NCBI RefSeq assembly: GCF_030317105.1
Contig: NZ_JASZYG010000006.1
Span: 124,001 to 188,000, forward strand
Direction of reading: 5' to 3'
From: Variovorax brevis
GTDB taxonomy: Bacteria > Pseudomonadota > Gammaproteobacteria > Burkholderiales > Burkholderiaceae_C
DNA length: 64,000 nucleotides
A program made the translations under genes and the position numbers. Below, in pieces: positions 1 through 8,569 of this stretch; position 1 is the stretch's first letter; each line of letters opens with the position of its first letter. The notes beneath the pieces were generated by a model, which worked only from the letters and a program-made list of their open reading frames with translations, searched no databases and was not told the origin of the DNA.

Positions 1-49
1 CGGCGCCGGCGATCGCGAGCGCAACACTCGCCTTCAGGAATTGCTTCAT
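1..49 (-). CDS. N-terminus of an exported protein (partial)
   Basis: Only the first 16 codons are in the window; the gene runs off the left edge. The ATG at 49 is preceded by a good AAGGAGA ribosome binding site 8-9 bases upstream. The visible peptide, MKQFLKASVALAIAGA, has two lysines and then a hydrophobic stretch, which is the start of a Sec signal peptide. It is therefore probably a periplasmic or secreted protein. Nothing more can be said about function. Confidence 0.6.
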   Translation of the reverse strand, partial: MKQFLKASVALAIAGA

Positions 50-212
50 GGACTGGTCTCCTTGTTGTCGGCGGCTTCGGTGAACGCCGTGGCCGAATTC
101 TGGAGACTCGTCCTTCAGGATTTGGTACTTACATGGTCAATGCCGATACTTCTATGCACCGATTGACTAGTGAATTCCCTGATGTCAGCAATACAGGATG
201 TGACAAGGGGCA

Positions 213-545
213 TCACGGGGGCAGCGCACCGAAGGCGTTGCCCTCGGCTTGCGCGGGCTGCACCCAGAAATAGATCAGCACCAGGATGCCGATGACCGGG
301 ACCAGGTTGATCAGCAGGAACCAGCCACTCTTGCCGATGTCGTGAAGCCGCCGCGCTCCGACCGCCAGCGAAGGCAGCACCAGCGCCAACGCGACGATGG
401 TGTAGATCGCTTTTCCCAGGAAGGAGGCGATGACCAGCACGATGAACTGGAACAACGCGAACCACCAGAACTCGGGCCGGGACGCTCGCCCGGAAAAATC
501 AACGTACTTGCGCAAGCAGGTCTGGACGGCCTGAAGATAGTTCAT
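213..545 (-). CDS. DUF805 family small membrane protein
   Basis: A 110-residue protein starting MNYLQAVQTCLRKYVDFSGR. The start at 545 was chosen because AAGAGGAG lies just upstream; the longer open frame has no such signal. The N-terminal segment (FSGRASRPEFWWFALF) and the later RRLHDIGKSGW motif are hallmarks of DUF805 inner-membrane proteins (YhaH/YiiR-like). I see three hydrophobic segments, at about residues 28-45, 45-62 and 75-95. The family has no established biochemical role. The gene stands alone on the minus strand behind a plausible promoter, downstream of pgi. Confidence 0.85.
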   Translation of the reverse strand: MNYLQAVQTCLRKYVDFSGRASRPEFWWFALFQFIVLVIASFLGKAIYTIVALALVLPSLAVGARRLHDIGKSGWFLLINLVPVIGILVLIYFWVQPAQAEGNAFGALPP

Positions 546-593
546 GTGCCAACTCCTCTTTTTGATTCCCCAGGGGCAAATCCCCCGGGTCAT

Positions 594-622
594 CATATCG
601 GCGCAGACACAATATTTGACAA
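594..622 (-). promoter_or_regulatory. Possible sigma70 promoter for the DUF805 gene
   Basis: On the minus strand, TTGTCA (617-622) and GATATG (594-599) are separated by 17 bases, about 50 bases upstream of the DUF805 start. The -35 box matches consensus well and the -10 only moderately. This is pattern matching only. Confidence 0.35.
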
Positions 623-657
623 AGTCTTTAAGCCGCGGCGCAGGCGGCTGCGGCCGG

Positions 658-2226
658 TCAGGCCTTGCGAAGGCGCGCCAGGAGGCCCGCGGTTGACGCG
701 TCCAGTCCGGAGACATCGCCGGAACCCAGCCGCGGCTCGATGTTCGTGGCGAGCACCTTGCCGAGTTCCACACCCCACTGGTCAAAACTGTTGATGCCCC
801 ACAGCGCGCCGCTGGTGAACACGCGGTGTTCGTACATCGCCAGGAAAGCGCCCAGCGATTCCGGCGTGAGTTTCTCCAGCACGAAGAAGGTGCTCGGCCG
901 ATTGCCGGGAAAGTTGCGGTGGCCGCCTGCGTCGTGCTTCCCGACCATCAGCGCCTGCGCCTGCGCCAGCGCATTGGCCAGCAACTTGGGGTGATGGCCC
1001 GGCAGGTCATGCGCGGCGTCTCGCACGGCCACGAATTCCAGCGGCACCACGTCCGTGCCCTGATGCAGCATCTGGAAATAGGCGTGCTGGCCATTGGTGC
1101 CAGGCTCGCCCCACAACACCGGCGAGGTGCCGAAGGGCAAGGCATCGCCATTCAGGTCGACGCGCTTGCCGTTGCTTTCCATTTCAAGCTGCTGCAGGTA
1201 GGCCGGCAGGCGCTTGAGTGCGCTGTGGTACGGCGCAATGCTGCGGCTCGTGAAGCCGTGGAAGTTGCGATACCAGACGTCGAGCAGGCCCAGGCGAACG
1301 GGCAGGTTCTGCTCCAGCGGCGCGGTGCGGAAGTGCTCGTCCATTGCGTGGGCACCAGCCAGCAGCGCCCGGAAGCCGTCCGCGCCAATGGCCAGCGCGA
1401 TGGGCAAGCCGATGGCGGACCACATGGAATAGCGCCCGCCCACCCAGTCCCAGAAGCCGAAGGTGGTGTCGATGCCGAATTCGTTGGCCGCTGCCACGTT
1501 GGTGGTCAGGGCCGCAAAGTGGCGGGCGATGTCGGTGCCGCCCGACTGCTCGAACCAGCGCTTGGCCGAACGCGCATTGGTCATGGTTTCGGCCGTGGTG
1601 AAGGTCTTGGAGGCGATGAGGAACAGCGTGTGCTCCGGCGCCAAGCCCTTGAGCACGCCAGCCAGTTCATGGCCGTCGACGTTCGAAACAAAGTGAAAGC
1701 GCTTGCCCGGCGCCACGAACTCGTCGAGCGCCAGCACCGCCATCTGCGGGCCCAGGTCGGAGCCGCCAATGCCGATGTTCACCACGTCGGTGATGGTGTG
1801 GTCGGCGCGCACCGTTTCCGCGTAGGCCAGCATGGCATCCAGCGTGGTACGCACCTGGGTCAGATCTGCGCCCAGGCTCTTGATCGTGCCGTGGGCGAGG
1901 CTCGTCGGAAGGGCCGCCTCGGCGCGCAGCAAGAAATGCATGACGGCACGGTCTTCCGTAACGTTGATGTGCTCACCGGCAAACATGGCGTCAATGCGCG
2001 CCTGCAGGCCGGACTGCCGGGCCAGCTTGAACAGCAGGTCTTGCGCCTTGCCGTCGATCAGGTTCTTCGACAGGTCGGCGAAAACCTGGGGCGCCTTCTG
2101 GCTGAAGGCGTCGAAACGCGATGCTTCCGCCTTGAAGGCCTCTCGCACGTCAAAGTCTTTGGCCGTTTCATCGAAATGGGCGCGCAATTCTTTCCATGCG
2201 GGGGTGCGGTCGCATCGAACGGTCAT
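658..2226 (-). CDS. pgi: Glucose-6-phosphate isomerase
   Basis: A 522-residue cytosolic enzyme interconverting glucose-6-phosphate and fructose-6-phosphate. Family landmarks are clear: NIGIGGSDLGPQMA, the ASKTFTTAETMTN phosphate-binding loop, FWDWVGGRYSMWSAIGLP, and the C-terminal GINSFDQWGVELGK signature. It is slightly shorter than the E. coli protein (549), as is common in Burkholderiales. Its start overlaps the end of the upstream tal gene (2223-2226, ATGA), so the two are probably translated as a coupled pair. With zwf nearby on the opposite strand, it feeds hexose phosphates between glycolysis, gluconeogenesis and the pentose phosphate pathway. Confidence 0.97.
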   Translation of the reverse strand: MTVRCDRTPAWKELRAHFDETAKDFDVREAFKAEASRFDAFSQKAPQVFADLSKNLIDGKAQDLLFKLARQSGLQARIDAMFAGEHINVTEDRAVMHFLLRAEAALPTSLAHGTIKSLGADLTQVRTTLDAMLAYAETVRADHTITDVVNIGIGGSDLGPQMAVLALDEFVAPGKRFHFVSNVDGHELAGVLKGLAPEHTLFLIASKTFTTAETMTNARSAKRWFEQSGGTDIARHFAALTTNVAAANEFGIDTTFGFWDWVGGRYSMWSAIGLPIALAIGADGFRALLAGAHAMDEHFRTAPLEQNLPVRLGLLDVWYRNFHGFTSRSIAPYHSALKRLPAYLQQLEMESNGKRVDLNGDALPFGTSPVLWGEPGTNGQHAYFQMLHQGTDVVPLEFVAVRDAAHDLPGHHPKLLANALAQAQALMVGKHDAGGHRNFPGNRPSTFFVLEKLTPESLGAFLAMYEHRVFTSGALWGINSFDQWGVELGKVLATNIEPRLGSGDVSGLDASTAGLLARLRKA

Positions 2227-3182
2227 GAAGCCTCCATCAGCTTTTCAAGTTTGACGGCGTCCGCCGCAAAGGCCCGGATGCCTTCGGCGAGCTTTTCGGT
2301 CGCCATCGCGTCTTCGTTGAGCGCGAAGCGGAATGATGCCTCGTTCAGATCGACGCGGGCAATGTCCTGATCCTTGGCCGCCTGCGGGTCGAGGGCGTGG
2401 GTCAGGGGCGCGTTGCTCGCCGCCAGTTCCGCCAGCAGTTCGGGGCTGATGGTCAGCAGGTCGCAGCCGGCCAGTGCCGCGATCTGGCCCGTGTTGCGAA
2501 AGCTCGCGCCCATGACTTCGGTCGCGATGCCGTGGTGCTTGTAGTAGTCGAAGATCTGGCGCACCGACTTCACGCCGGGGTCGTTGGCGCCGGCGCTGGC
2601 CGCTTCGTCCCACTTGGCACCCGCGGACTTCTTGTACCAGTCGTAGATGCGCCCCACGAAAGGCGAGATGAGCTTGACGCCCGCCGCGCCGCACGCCACG
2701 GCCTGCGCAAAGGAGAACAGCAGGGTGAGGTTGGTGTGGATGCCCTTCTTCTCGAGCATGCGGGCCGCCTCGATGCCTTCCCAGGTCGATGCCACCTTGA
2801 TGAGCAGGCGCTTTTGCGTATCGATGCCCTCGGCGCGATAGAGCGCCACGATGCGCTCGGCGCGCGCCATGGTGGCCTCTGTGTCGAAGCTCAGGCGCGC
2901 ATCGACTTCGGTGGACACGCGGCCGGGAATGATCGAGAGGATTTCGGTGCCGAATCGGACCAACAGGCGGTCGATGATCTCGTCCATCGGCTCGCCGCGG
3001 TGTTTCTTGAGCGTTTCATCCAGCAGCGGCCGGTAGTCGGCCTTCTGCACCGCCTTGAGGATGAGCGACGGGTTGGTGGTCGCATCCTGCGGCTTGAAGG
3101 CGTCGAGTTGGCGAAAGTCACCGGTGTCAGCAACCACGGTGGTCCATTGGCGGAGGGCTTCGAGCTGGTTCATGCGAACCAT
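2223..3182 (-). CDS. tal: Transaldolase
   Basis: A 319-residue (316 if the second ATG at 3173 is used) cytosolic enzyme of the non-oxidative pentose phosphate pathway. It transfers a dihydroxyacetone unit between sedoheptulose-7-phosphate and glyceraldehyde-3-phosphate. The Schiff-base lysine is in LLIKVASTWEG (K129 from the first start). DATTNPSLILKA and the ISPFVGRIYDWYKK motif are typical of the classical TalB subfamily. The second start, MNQLEALRQWTTVVADTG, aligns better with E. coli TalB, so the true N-terminus may be at 3173. It is the first gene of a tal-pgi pair. Confidence 0.96.
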   Translation of the reverse strand: MVRMNQLEALRQWTTVVADTGDFRQLDAFKPQDATTNPSLILKAVQKADYRPLLDETLKKHRGEPMDEIIDRLLVRFGTEILSIIPGRVSTEVDARLSFDTEATMARAERIVALYRAEGIDTQKRLLIKVASTWEGIEAARMLEKKGIHTNLTLLFSFAQAVACGAAGVKLISPFVGRIYDWYKKSAGAKWDEAASAGANDPGVKSVRQIFDYYKHHGIATEVMGASFRNTGQIAALAGCDLLTISPELLAELAASNAPLTHALDPQAAKDQDIARVDLNEASFRFALNEDAMATEKLAEGIRAFAADAVKLEKLMEAS

Positions 3183-3282
3183 TATCCCGCCGCAAAACTA
3201 CAGCGCGTGTCGTCCCCGGCTGACGACCCTGAGACGGGCCGGCAGATACCTTGAAAGCTTGCATTCACCGGGAGATTGATCC

Positions 3283-3963
3283 ATGCCTTTCTACAAGCAA
3301 GACCCCCTGATGCTCGCGCACGACGACAAGCCTGTGGCGCGGGGCGCCTCGATGGGCACGCTGGCCACGGCCTTCGCCGTGGGCGGAGCCGTGGCACTGG
3401 TGGCGCTGGGCAGCAGTCGGGCCGCAGCGCGCAGAGCTGTCGACCCCGTGGGCCCCGCCGACGGTTCACCCTTGATGCGGGCACCTCTGCAAGCTGTCGC
3501 GCCGGTGGACCTCATCCGCTACGCCGGGCTCTGGCATGAGCAGGCGCGGCTGCCCAATCGCTTCGAAAAGCAGTGCGCAGGGTCCGTGACGGCCGAATAC
3601 ACACCGCTGCCCGATGGCACCGTGCAGGTGCGCAACCAGTGCGTCGTCGATGACGCGGGAACCGTGGACGAATCCGTGGGCGTGGCGCGCGTCGTGCGCG
3701 TTCCGGGACAACCGGGCGCAGGCCAGTTGAAGGTGCGCTTTGCGCCTTCGTGGCTGGGCTGGGTGCCGATGATCTGGGGCGACTACTGGATTCTCAAGCT
3801 CGACCGCGACTACCAGGTCTCGCTGGTGGGCACGCCCGATCGGGAGTACCTGTGGGTGCTGTCGCGCGTACCTCAACTGGATGAAGCAACGATTTCCGCC
3901 GAACTCGAATACGCGCGGACGCTGGGTTTCGACGTGGACAAGGTCATTCGCACGGGTCGATAG
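3283..3963 (+). CDS. Blc-type lipocalin with an N-terminal membrane segment
   Basis: A 226-residue protein. The lipocalin signature is at about residues 79-93 (YAGLWHEQARLPNRFEK); bacterial Blc proteins carry the equivalent G-x-W-Y-E-I-A-R-L-P-N. The downstream beta-barrel core has the WGDYWILKLDRDYQ and YLWVLSR strands. Blc proteins bind lysophospholipids or other lipids at the outer membrane. Here the N-terminus has a single hydrophobic segment (about residues 24-44) without a lipobox, so it looks membrane-anchored or exported by an uncleaved signal rather than a lipoprotein. GGGAGA lies 8-9 bases before the ATG. It stands between tal and zwf with no obvious metabolic link. Confidence 0.85.
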   Translation: MPFYKQDPLMLAHDDKPVARGASMGTLATAFAVGGAVALVALGSSRAAARRAVDPVGPADGSPLMRAPLQAVAPVDLIRYAGLWHEQARLPNRFEKQCAGSVTAEYTPLPDGTVQVRNQCVVDDAGTVDESVGVARVVRVPGQPGAGQLKVRFAPSWLGWVPMIWGDYWILKLDRDYQVSLVGTPDREYLWVLSRVPQLDEATISAELEYARTLGFDVDKVIRTGR

Positions 3964-4034
3964 CGTTTTGCCCGGCGCTAATGGGCGAGAGTGTCGCCTC
4001 CGGGGAACAGGTTAGCCCGCTGCTACGGGTCAGG

Positions 4035-4064
4035 GCGTCGGCGCAAGTACCATTGCGCCGACGC
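4035..4064 (+). repeat. Perfect 12-bp inverted repeat in the zwf leader
   Basis: GCGTCGGCGCAA (4035-4046) is followed after 6 bases by its exact complement TTGCGCCGACGC (4053-4064), about 47 bases before the zwf start. There is no downstream T-run, so it is a poor intrinsic terminator. It could be an RNA hairpin in the zwf leader, an operator, or a weak terminator for the lipocalin gene. It does not resemble the HexR box. Confidence 0.75.
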
Positions 4065-4110
4065 GGCTACGCGAAAGCTGGAAGCCGGCCCCCTGACGAC
4101 GACACAACGG

Positions 4111-5586
4111 ATGACCCGCATGAGTTTCGATCTCGTTCTCTTTGGTGGTACCGGCGACCTTGCATGGCGCAAGCTGATGCCGGCCTTGTTCCAGGCCTTT
4201 CGCCACGGCAGCTTGCCCGAAGGTGGGCGCATCATCGGCGTGGCGCGCGACGATCTGTCCGACGACCAATACCGCGAGCTGATTCAGTCGCGCTTCAAGG
4301 CCGTCGAAGGCTCCAAACGGCCCAGCCCGGAGGAGTTCAAGGCATTCGCCTCGATGTTGTATTTCCTGCGACTGGACGTGACCAAGCCGGAGGACTTCGC
4401 CCATCTTGCGGAGATGCTCAACTCGCGCAATGCCGACACGGTGGTGATGTATGTGGCCACCGCACCCGCCTTGTTCACAGCGGTGGTCGAGCAAGTGGCC
4501 GCGGCTGGCCTGAACACCGCACGCACGCGCGTCGTGCTCGAAAAGCCGCTGGGCCACGACCTGAGGTCCAACCGCCAGATCAACGACACCGTGCAACGGG
4601 TGCTGAGCGAAAACCAGATCTTTCGCATCGACCACTACCTGGGCAAGCCGTCTGTCCAGAACCTGTTTGCCATGCGATTTGGCAACGCCTTGTTCGAGCC
4701 CATCTGGCGGCGCGAGCACGTTGCCAACATCCAGATCACCATCGCCGAAGACCTCGGCGTGGAAAAGCGCGGCGCGTTTTATGACCAGACCGGCGCCTTG
4801 CGCGACATGGTGCAAAACCACGCGTTGCAGCTGGTGTGCGCGATCGGCATGGAGCCGCCCATCAATTCGCACGCCGATGCCATTCGAGACGAGAAGCTCA
4901 AGGTGCTGCGCTCGCTGCGGCACTGGACCCCGGAATCGATTGGCCTGCACGCCATTCGCGGTCAGTACGCGACGGGCACGGCCTACGGCGAGCGCGTGGT
5001 CGGCTACCGCGAAGAACCCGGCGTCGATCCTGAAAGCAAGACTGAAACCTTCGTGGCCTTGCGCACGGAAATTTCCAACTGGCGCTGGGCGGGCGTGCCG
5101 ATCTACATCCGCACCGGCAAGCGTCTGGCGTCGCGCGATGCGCGCATCGAGGTCAACTTCCGTGCGGCGCCGCACGCCATTTTCCGGGTGCCCACGGGCA
5201 ACGCCAATAAGCTGGTCATCAACTTGCAACCGAAGGACGGACTTGAACTGCACCTGCTGGCGCAAGCACAGGACAACCGGCAACGGAGCGGCCGCAGCGC
5301 AACGCCGCCGCTCGCGCCAGTGCAACTCGACCTGGACTTCGACAAGCGCTTCGGCGGCGAGCGCGTGGGCGCCTACGAGCGCCTGCTGCTGGACGTGATC
5401 GATGGCCGCCTCAATCTTTTCGTTCGCCGCGACGAACAGGAAGAAGCGTGGCGCTGGGTGGAACCGCTGATCGATTCGTGGGGTGTGGATGGCGGTCCGC
5501 GGCCGTATGCGGCGGGGACCTGGGGCCCCAGTGCGTCGAGCGCGATGATTGCGCGCGACGGGTTCGCTTGGGGCGAAGAACAGTAG
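4111..5586 (+). CDS. zwf: Glucose-6-phosphate 1-dehydrogenase
   Basis: A 491-residue enzyme oxidising glucose-6-phosphate to 6-phosphogluconolactone with NAD(P)+. The nucleotide-binding GGTGDLAWRKL motif is at the N-terminus, and the substrate/catalytic motif RIDHYLGK is at residues 172-179. EKPLGHDL and IRTGKRL are also conserved. The ATG at 4111 (MTRMSFDL) or the one at 4120 fits family length; longer open frames add an unrelated N-terminus. No pgl (6-phosphogluconolactonase) or edd/eda genes follow, unlike many Pseudomonas-type clusters. A 12-bp perfect inverted repeat lies in its leader. It converges with the dipeptide transporter operon 28 bases beyond its stop. Confidence 0.96.
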   Translation: MTRMSFDLVLFGGTGDLAWRKLMPALFQAFRHGSLPEGGRIIGVARDDLSDDQYRELIQSRFKAVEGSKRPSPEEFKAFASMLYFLRLDVTKPEDFAHLAEMLNSRNADTVVMYVATAPALFTAVVEQVAAAGLNTARTRVVLEKPLGHDLRSNRQINDTVQRVLSENQIFRIDHYLGKPSVQNLFAMRFGNALFEPIWRREHVANIQITIAEDLGVEKRGAFYDQTGALRDMVQNHALQLVCAIGMEPPINSHADAIRDEKLKVLRSLRHWTPESIGLHAIRGQYATGTAYGERVVGYREEPGVDPESKTETFVALRTEISNWRWAGVPIYIRTGKRLASRDARIEVNFRAAPHAIFRVPTGNANKLVINLQPKDGLELHLLAQAQDNRQRSGRSATPPLAPVQLDLDFDKRFGGERVGAYERLLLDVIDGRLNLFVRRDEQEEAWRWVEPLIDSWGVDGGPRPYAAGTWGPSASSAMIARDGFAWGEEQ

Positions 5587-5614
5587 GACCTGCTGGGCCG
5601 CTTGGGCAGACGCC

Positions 5615-6616
5615 TTAGATTCGGCCTTCTTCCACCGCGTGACAGGCCACGCGAACGCCGTCGATCGTCAGCAACTGCGGCCGCTCGGCTGAGCAGCGTG
5701 TGTTCGCGTGCGGGCAGCGCGGATGAAACGCGCAGCCCGTGGGCGGCGACAGCGGATTGGGCACCTCGCCCTGCACGGGCGTCCGTGCCTCGCCGGTGGC
5801 GTGCATCTTCGGAATGGCCGCGAGCAGCATGCGCGTGTAGGGGTGGCGCGGCGTCGTGAACAGGTCATTCTTGGCCGCGATCTCGACCACGCGCCCGAGA
5901 TACATCACGCCCACGCTGTCGCTCACGTGGCGCACGACCGCCAGGTTGTGCGAAATGAAGAGGTAGGTCAGGCCGCGCTCGCGCTGCAGGTCCTTCATGA
6001 TGTTGAGCACCTGGGCCTGCACGCTCACATCCAGGGCAGACGTCGGCTCGTCGCACACCAGGAACTCCGGCGCCGTGGCCAGCGCACGGGCGATGGAAAT
6101 GCGCTGGCGCTGCCCGCCCGAGAACTGGTGCGGGTACTTCGCCATGTCCTGCGGGCTGAGGCCGACGGATTTCAACAGCGCGCCCACGCGCGCACGCAGG
6201 GCCTCGCGTTCGGTCACCAATCCATGCTCGATCAGCGGTTCCGCGACGATGTCCTGCACCTTCCAACGCGGGTTGAGGCTCGCGTAGGGGTCCTGGAAAA
6301 TCATCTGGATGCGCTTGCGCAACGCGCGTCCCCTGGGTGACGCAAAGGTTGCATGCGCATCCATGCCGTCGAACTGCACCGTGCCTCTTGATGGCGCGTA
6401 CAAGCCGACCAGCAAACGCGCCACCGTGCTTTTGCCGCAACCGGATTCGCCCACCAGCGCCAGCGTCTTGCCACGTTCGATGGAAAAGCTGACGCCGTCC
6501 ACCGCGTGCAGCAAGGCGCGCGGGCGCCGCTCGATCACGCGGTTGAGCCAGGGCGGCGAGACGTCGAAGGTCCTGGAGAGGTCGTCGACCTGCACCAGCG
6601 ATTGCGCGTTGCTCAT
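5615..6616 (-). CDS. dppF: Peptide ABC transporter ATP-binding protein (DppF/OppF type)
   Basis: A 333-residue cytoplasmic ATPase, last gene of the peptide-uptake operon. It has the Walker A motif GESGCGKST, the ABC signature LSGGQRQR-like FSGGQRQRISIARAL, and Walker B FLVCDEPTSALD. The C-terminal oligo_HPY region ends in a Cys-rich segment (CAFHPRCPHANTRC), typical of Dpp/Opp ATPases. Its ATG overlaps the stop of the upstream dppD-like gene (ATGA), so the two ATPases are translationally coupled. Substrate specificity cannot be read from the sequence, and dpp names are given by architecture. Confidence 0.93.
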   Translation of the reverse strand: MSNAQSLVQVDDLSRTFDVSPPWLNRVIERRPRALLHAVDGVSFSIERGKTLALVGESGCGKSTVARLLVGLYAPSRGTVQFDGMDAHATFASPRGRALRKRIQMIFQDPYASLNPRWKVQDIVAEPLIEHGLVTEREALRARVGALLKSVGLSPQDMAKYPHQFSGGQRQRISIARALATAPEFLVCDEPTSALDVSVQAQVLNIMKDLQRERGLTYLFISHNLAVVRHVSDSVGVMYLGRVVEIAAKNDLFTTPRHPYTRMLLAAIPKMHATGEARTPVQGEVPNPLSPPTGCAFHPRCPHANTRCSAERPQLLTIDGVRVACHAVEEGRI

Positions 6617-7614
6617 CGGGCTCCCACCTGGTTCCCCAGGCTCTCGTGGCCATGCTCCGCATCATGCAGCCAGCACGCCGCGCGCGTCGCGCCGGCGTTC
6701 ATCAGGTCGGGCCGCTGCTGGGTGCATCGCTCGAAGACGCGCGGGCAACGCGGGTGGTAGGCGCAGCCCGCCGGAATGGCATTGAGGCGCGGCATGGCGC
6801 CATCGATCTGGTTGAGGCGCTCACGGTCCACGCCCAGATCGGGAATGGACGCCATCAGGCCTGCGGTGTAGGGATGGGCCGGCGCGTGGATGACCTCGCG
6901 CACCGGCCCCATCTCGGCAATGCGCCCGGCATACATCACAGCCACGCGATCGCAGGTTTCGGCGATCACGCCCATGTCGTGCGTGATGAGCATCACCGCT
7001 GCGCCGCGCTCGCTGCACAGGCGCTTGAGCAGGGCAATGATCTGGGCTTGGATCGACACGTCCAGCGCCGTGGTGGGCTCATCCGCGACGATGAGCGTGG
7101 GCTCGGCCGCCAGCGCCAACGCAATCACGACGCGCTGTCGCATGCCGCCGGAAAACTGGTGCGGGTAGTGATCGACGCGCTGCGCCGCGGCGGGAATGCC
7201 GGTGTCCTCCAGCAGGCCGATGGCACGCCGGCGCGCTTCGGCAGGCGTCACCGGCAGGTGGGCACGGATGGTTTCTTCCAGCTGCCGCCCGATGGTGTAG
7301 AGCGGGTTGAGCGAGGTCAGTGGATCCTGGAAGATGGCGCCAATGCGCTTGCCTCGGATGTGGCGCATCTGCGCGTGGCTGAGTCGGTCGATGCGCTGGC
7401 CTTCCAGCCAGATCTGCCCGTCCGCGATGCGGGCCGGCGGCTCCAGCAAGCCGATGATCGCCGCGCCGGTGAGCGACTTGCCGGCACCCGATTCACCCAC
7501 CACGCCCAGCACTTCACCCGGCTCGATCGACAGCGAGATGTCATCGATGGCGCGCAAGTTGCCGCGCCGCCCCGGTATGTCGACGACGAGGTTGCGCACT
7601 TCAAGCAGGGGCAT
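6613..7614 (-). CDS. dppD: Peptide ABC transporter ATP-binding protein (DppD/OppD type)
   Basis: A 333-residue ATPase paired with DppF. Walker A is GESGAGKSLT, the signature is FSGGMRQRVVIALAL, and Walker B is LIVADEPTTALD. The C-terminal oligo_HPY motif (CAYHPRCPRVFERC) is intact. It starts 22 bases after the dppC stop and its own end overlaps dppF. Family knowledge: the two ATPases form a heterodimer driving import of di- or oligopeptides, or of related nickel or glutathione substrates. Confidence 0.93.
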   Translation of the reverse strand: MPLLEVRNLVVDIPGRRGNLRAIDDISLSIEPGEVLGVVGESGAGKSLTGAAIIGLLEPPARIADGQIWLEGQRIDRLSHAQMRHIRGKRIGAIFQDPLTSLNPLYTIGRQLEETIRAHLPVTPAEARRRAIGLLEDTGIPAAAQRVDHYPHQFSGGMRQRVVIALALAAEPTLIVADEPTTALDVSIQAQIIALLKRLCSERGAAVMLITHDMGVIAETCDRVAVMYAGRIAEMGPVREVIHAPAHPYTAGLMASIPDLGVDRERLNQIDGAMPRLNAIPAGCAYHPRCPRVFERCTQQRPDLMNAGATRAACWLHDAEHGHESLGNQVGAR

Positions 7615-7635
7615 GGGGACGTGTTCGATGGAGGG

Positions 7636-8547
7636 TCAGCGCAGGCGCGGATTGAGCGCGTCGCGCAACCAGTCGCCCAGCAGGTTGACGCTCAGGGCGA
7701 TCAGCACGAGCGTGGCACCGGGAAACACCGTCATCCACCACTCGCCTGAAAAAAGAAACTGGTTGCCATTGCTGATCAGGGTGCCCAGCGACGGCGATGT
7801 CGGCGGCACGCCCACGCCCAGGAAAGACAGCGTGGCCTCGGTGATGATGGCCGTGGCCACCTGAATGGTCGAGAGCACGAACACCGGGCCGAGCACGTTG
7901 GGCAACACGTGCTTGCGCATGATGCGAAAGGACGAGACGCCGGTGACGCGCGCCGCCTGCACGTACTCCTTGTTGCGCTCCACCATGGTCGAGCCGCGCA
8001 CGGTGCGCGCGTAGTCCACCCACTTGGTCAGCGAAATGGCCAGAATCAGCACACCGAAAGCCACGGTGTTCGGCGCGTTGGGAAACAGCGCGCGCCCCAC
8101 GCCCGCGATCAGAAGTGCAACGAGGATCGGAGGGAACGACAGCATCACGTCGCACAGCCGCATCAGGAAGGCGTCGACCCAGCCGCCCCGAAAGCCCGCC
8201 AGGAGCCCCAGCGAAACGCCGGCGACCATCGACAGGAGCACAGACACGATGCCCACGACCAGCGAAATGCGGGCGCCGTACATGAGCGTCGAAACGATGT
8301 CGCGGCCCTGCTCGTCGGTGCCGAGCAGGTACTTGCGCGAACCTTCGTCGAACCACGCGGGCGGCAGGCGCGCGTCCGACAGCTCGAGCGTCGAGAGGTC
8401 ATACGGATTGTGCGGCGCCACCCATGGCGCGAACACCGCACAGAACAGGCACACGAAGCCGATCACAGCCGCCGCCATCGCCACAGGCGACGTGCGGAAG
8501 CTGTAGCCGATGTCGCTGTCGAACCAGCGAAACAATGCGCCCTTCAC
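7636..8547 (-). CDS. dppC: Peptide ABC transporter permease (DppC type)
   Basis: A 303-residue inner-membrane permease with about six hydrophobic segments. The N-terminus carries the OppC_N-like segment (SPVAMAAAVIGFVCLF, then APHNPYDLSTLE). The sequence LLGTDEQGRDIVSTLMYGARISL is a DppC/OppC landmark. The EAA-like cytoplasmic loop (RVTGVSSFRIMRKHVLPN) contacts the ATPases. It lies 22 bases after the substrate-binding protein gene and 21 bases before dppD, on the same strand. Confidence 0.93.
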   Translation of the reverse strand: MKGALFRWFDSDIGYSFRTSPVAMAAAVIGFVCLFCAVFAPWVAPHNPYDLSTLELSDARLPPAWFDEGSRKYLLGTDEQGRDIVSTLMYGARISLVVGIVSVLLSMVAGVSLGLLAGFRGGWVDAFLMRLCDVMLSFPPILVALLIAGVGRALFPNAPNTVAFGVLILAISLTKWVDYARTVRGSTMVERNKEYVQAARVTGVSSFRIMRKHVLPNVLGPVFVLSTIQVATAIITEATLSFLGVGVPPTSPSLGTLISNGNQFLFSGEWWMTVFPGATLVLIALSVNLLGDWLRDALNPRLR

Positions 8548-8569
8548 CGCAACAAGCCCCGCGGTGAAG

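Noticed and set aside
612..640. A plus-strand TTGACA near 616
   Set aside because: No -10 box at a suitable distance and no plus-strand gene downstream; the minus-strand reading fits the DUF805 gene better.
4011..4110. A HexR operator upstream of zwf
   Set aside because: No TGTAnTnnnATTACA-like sequence is present; the dyad found there is GC-rich and different.
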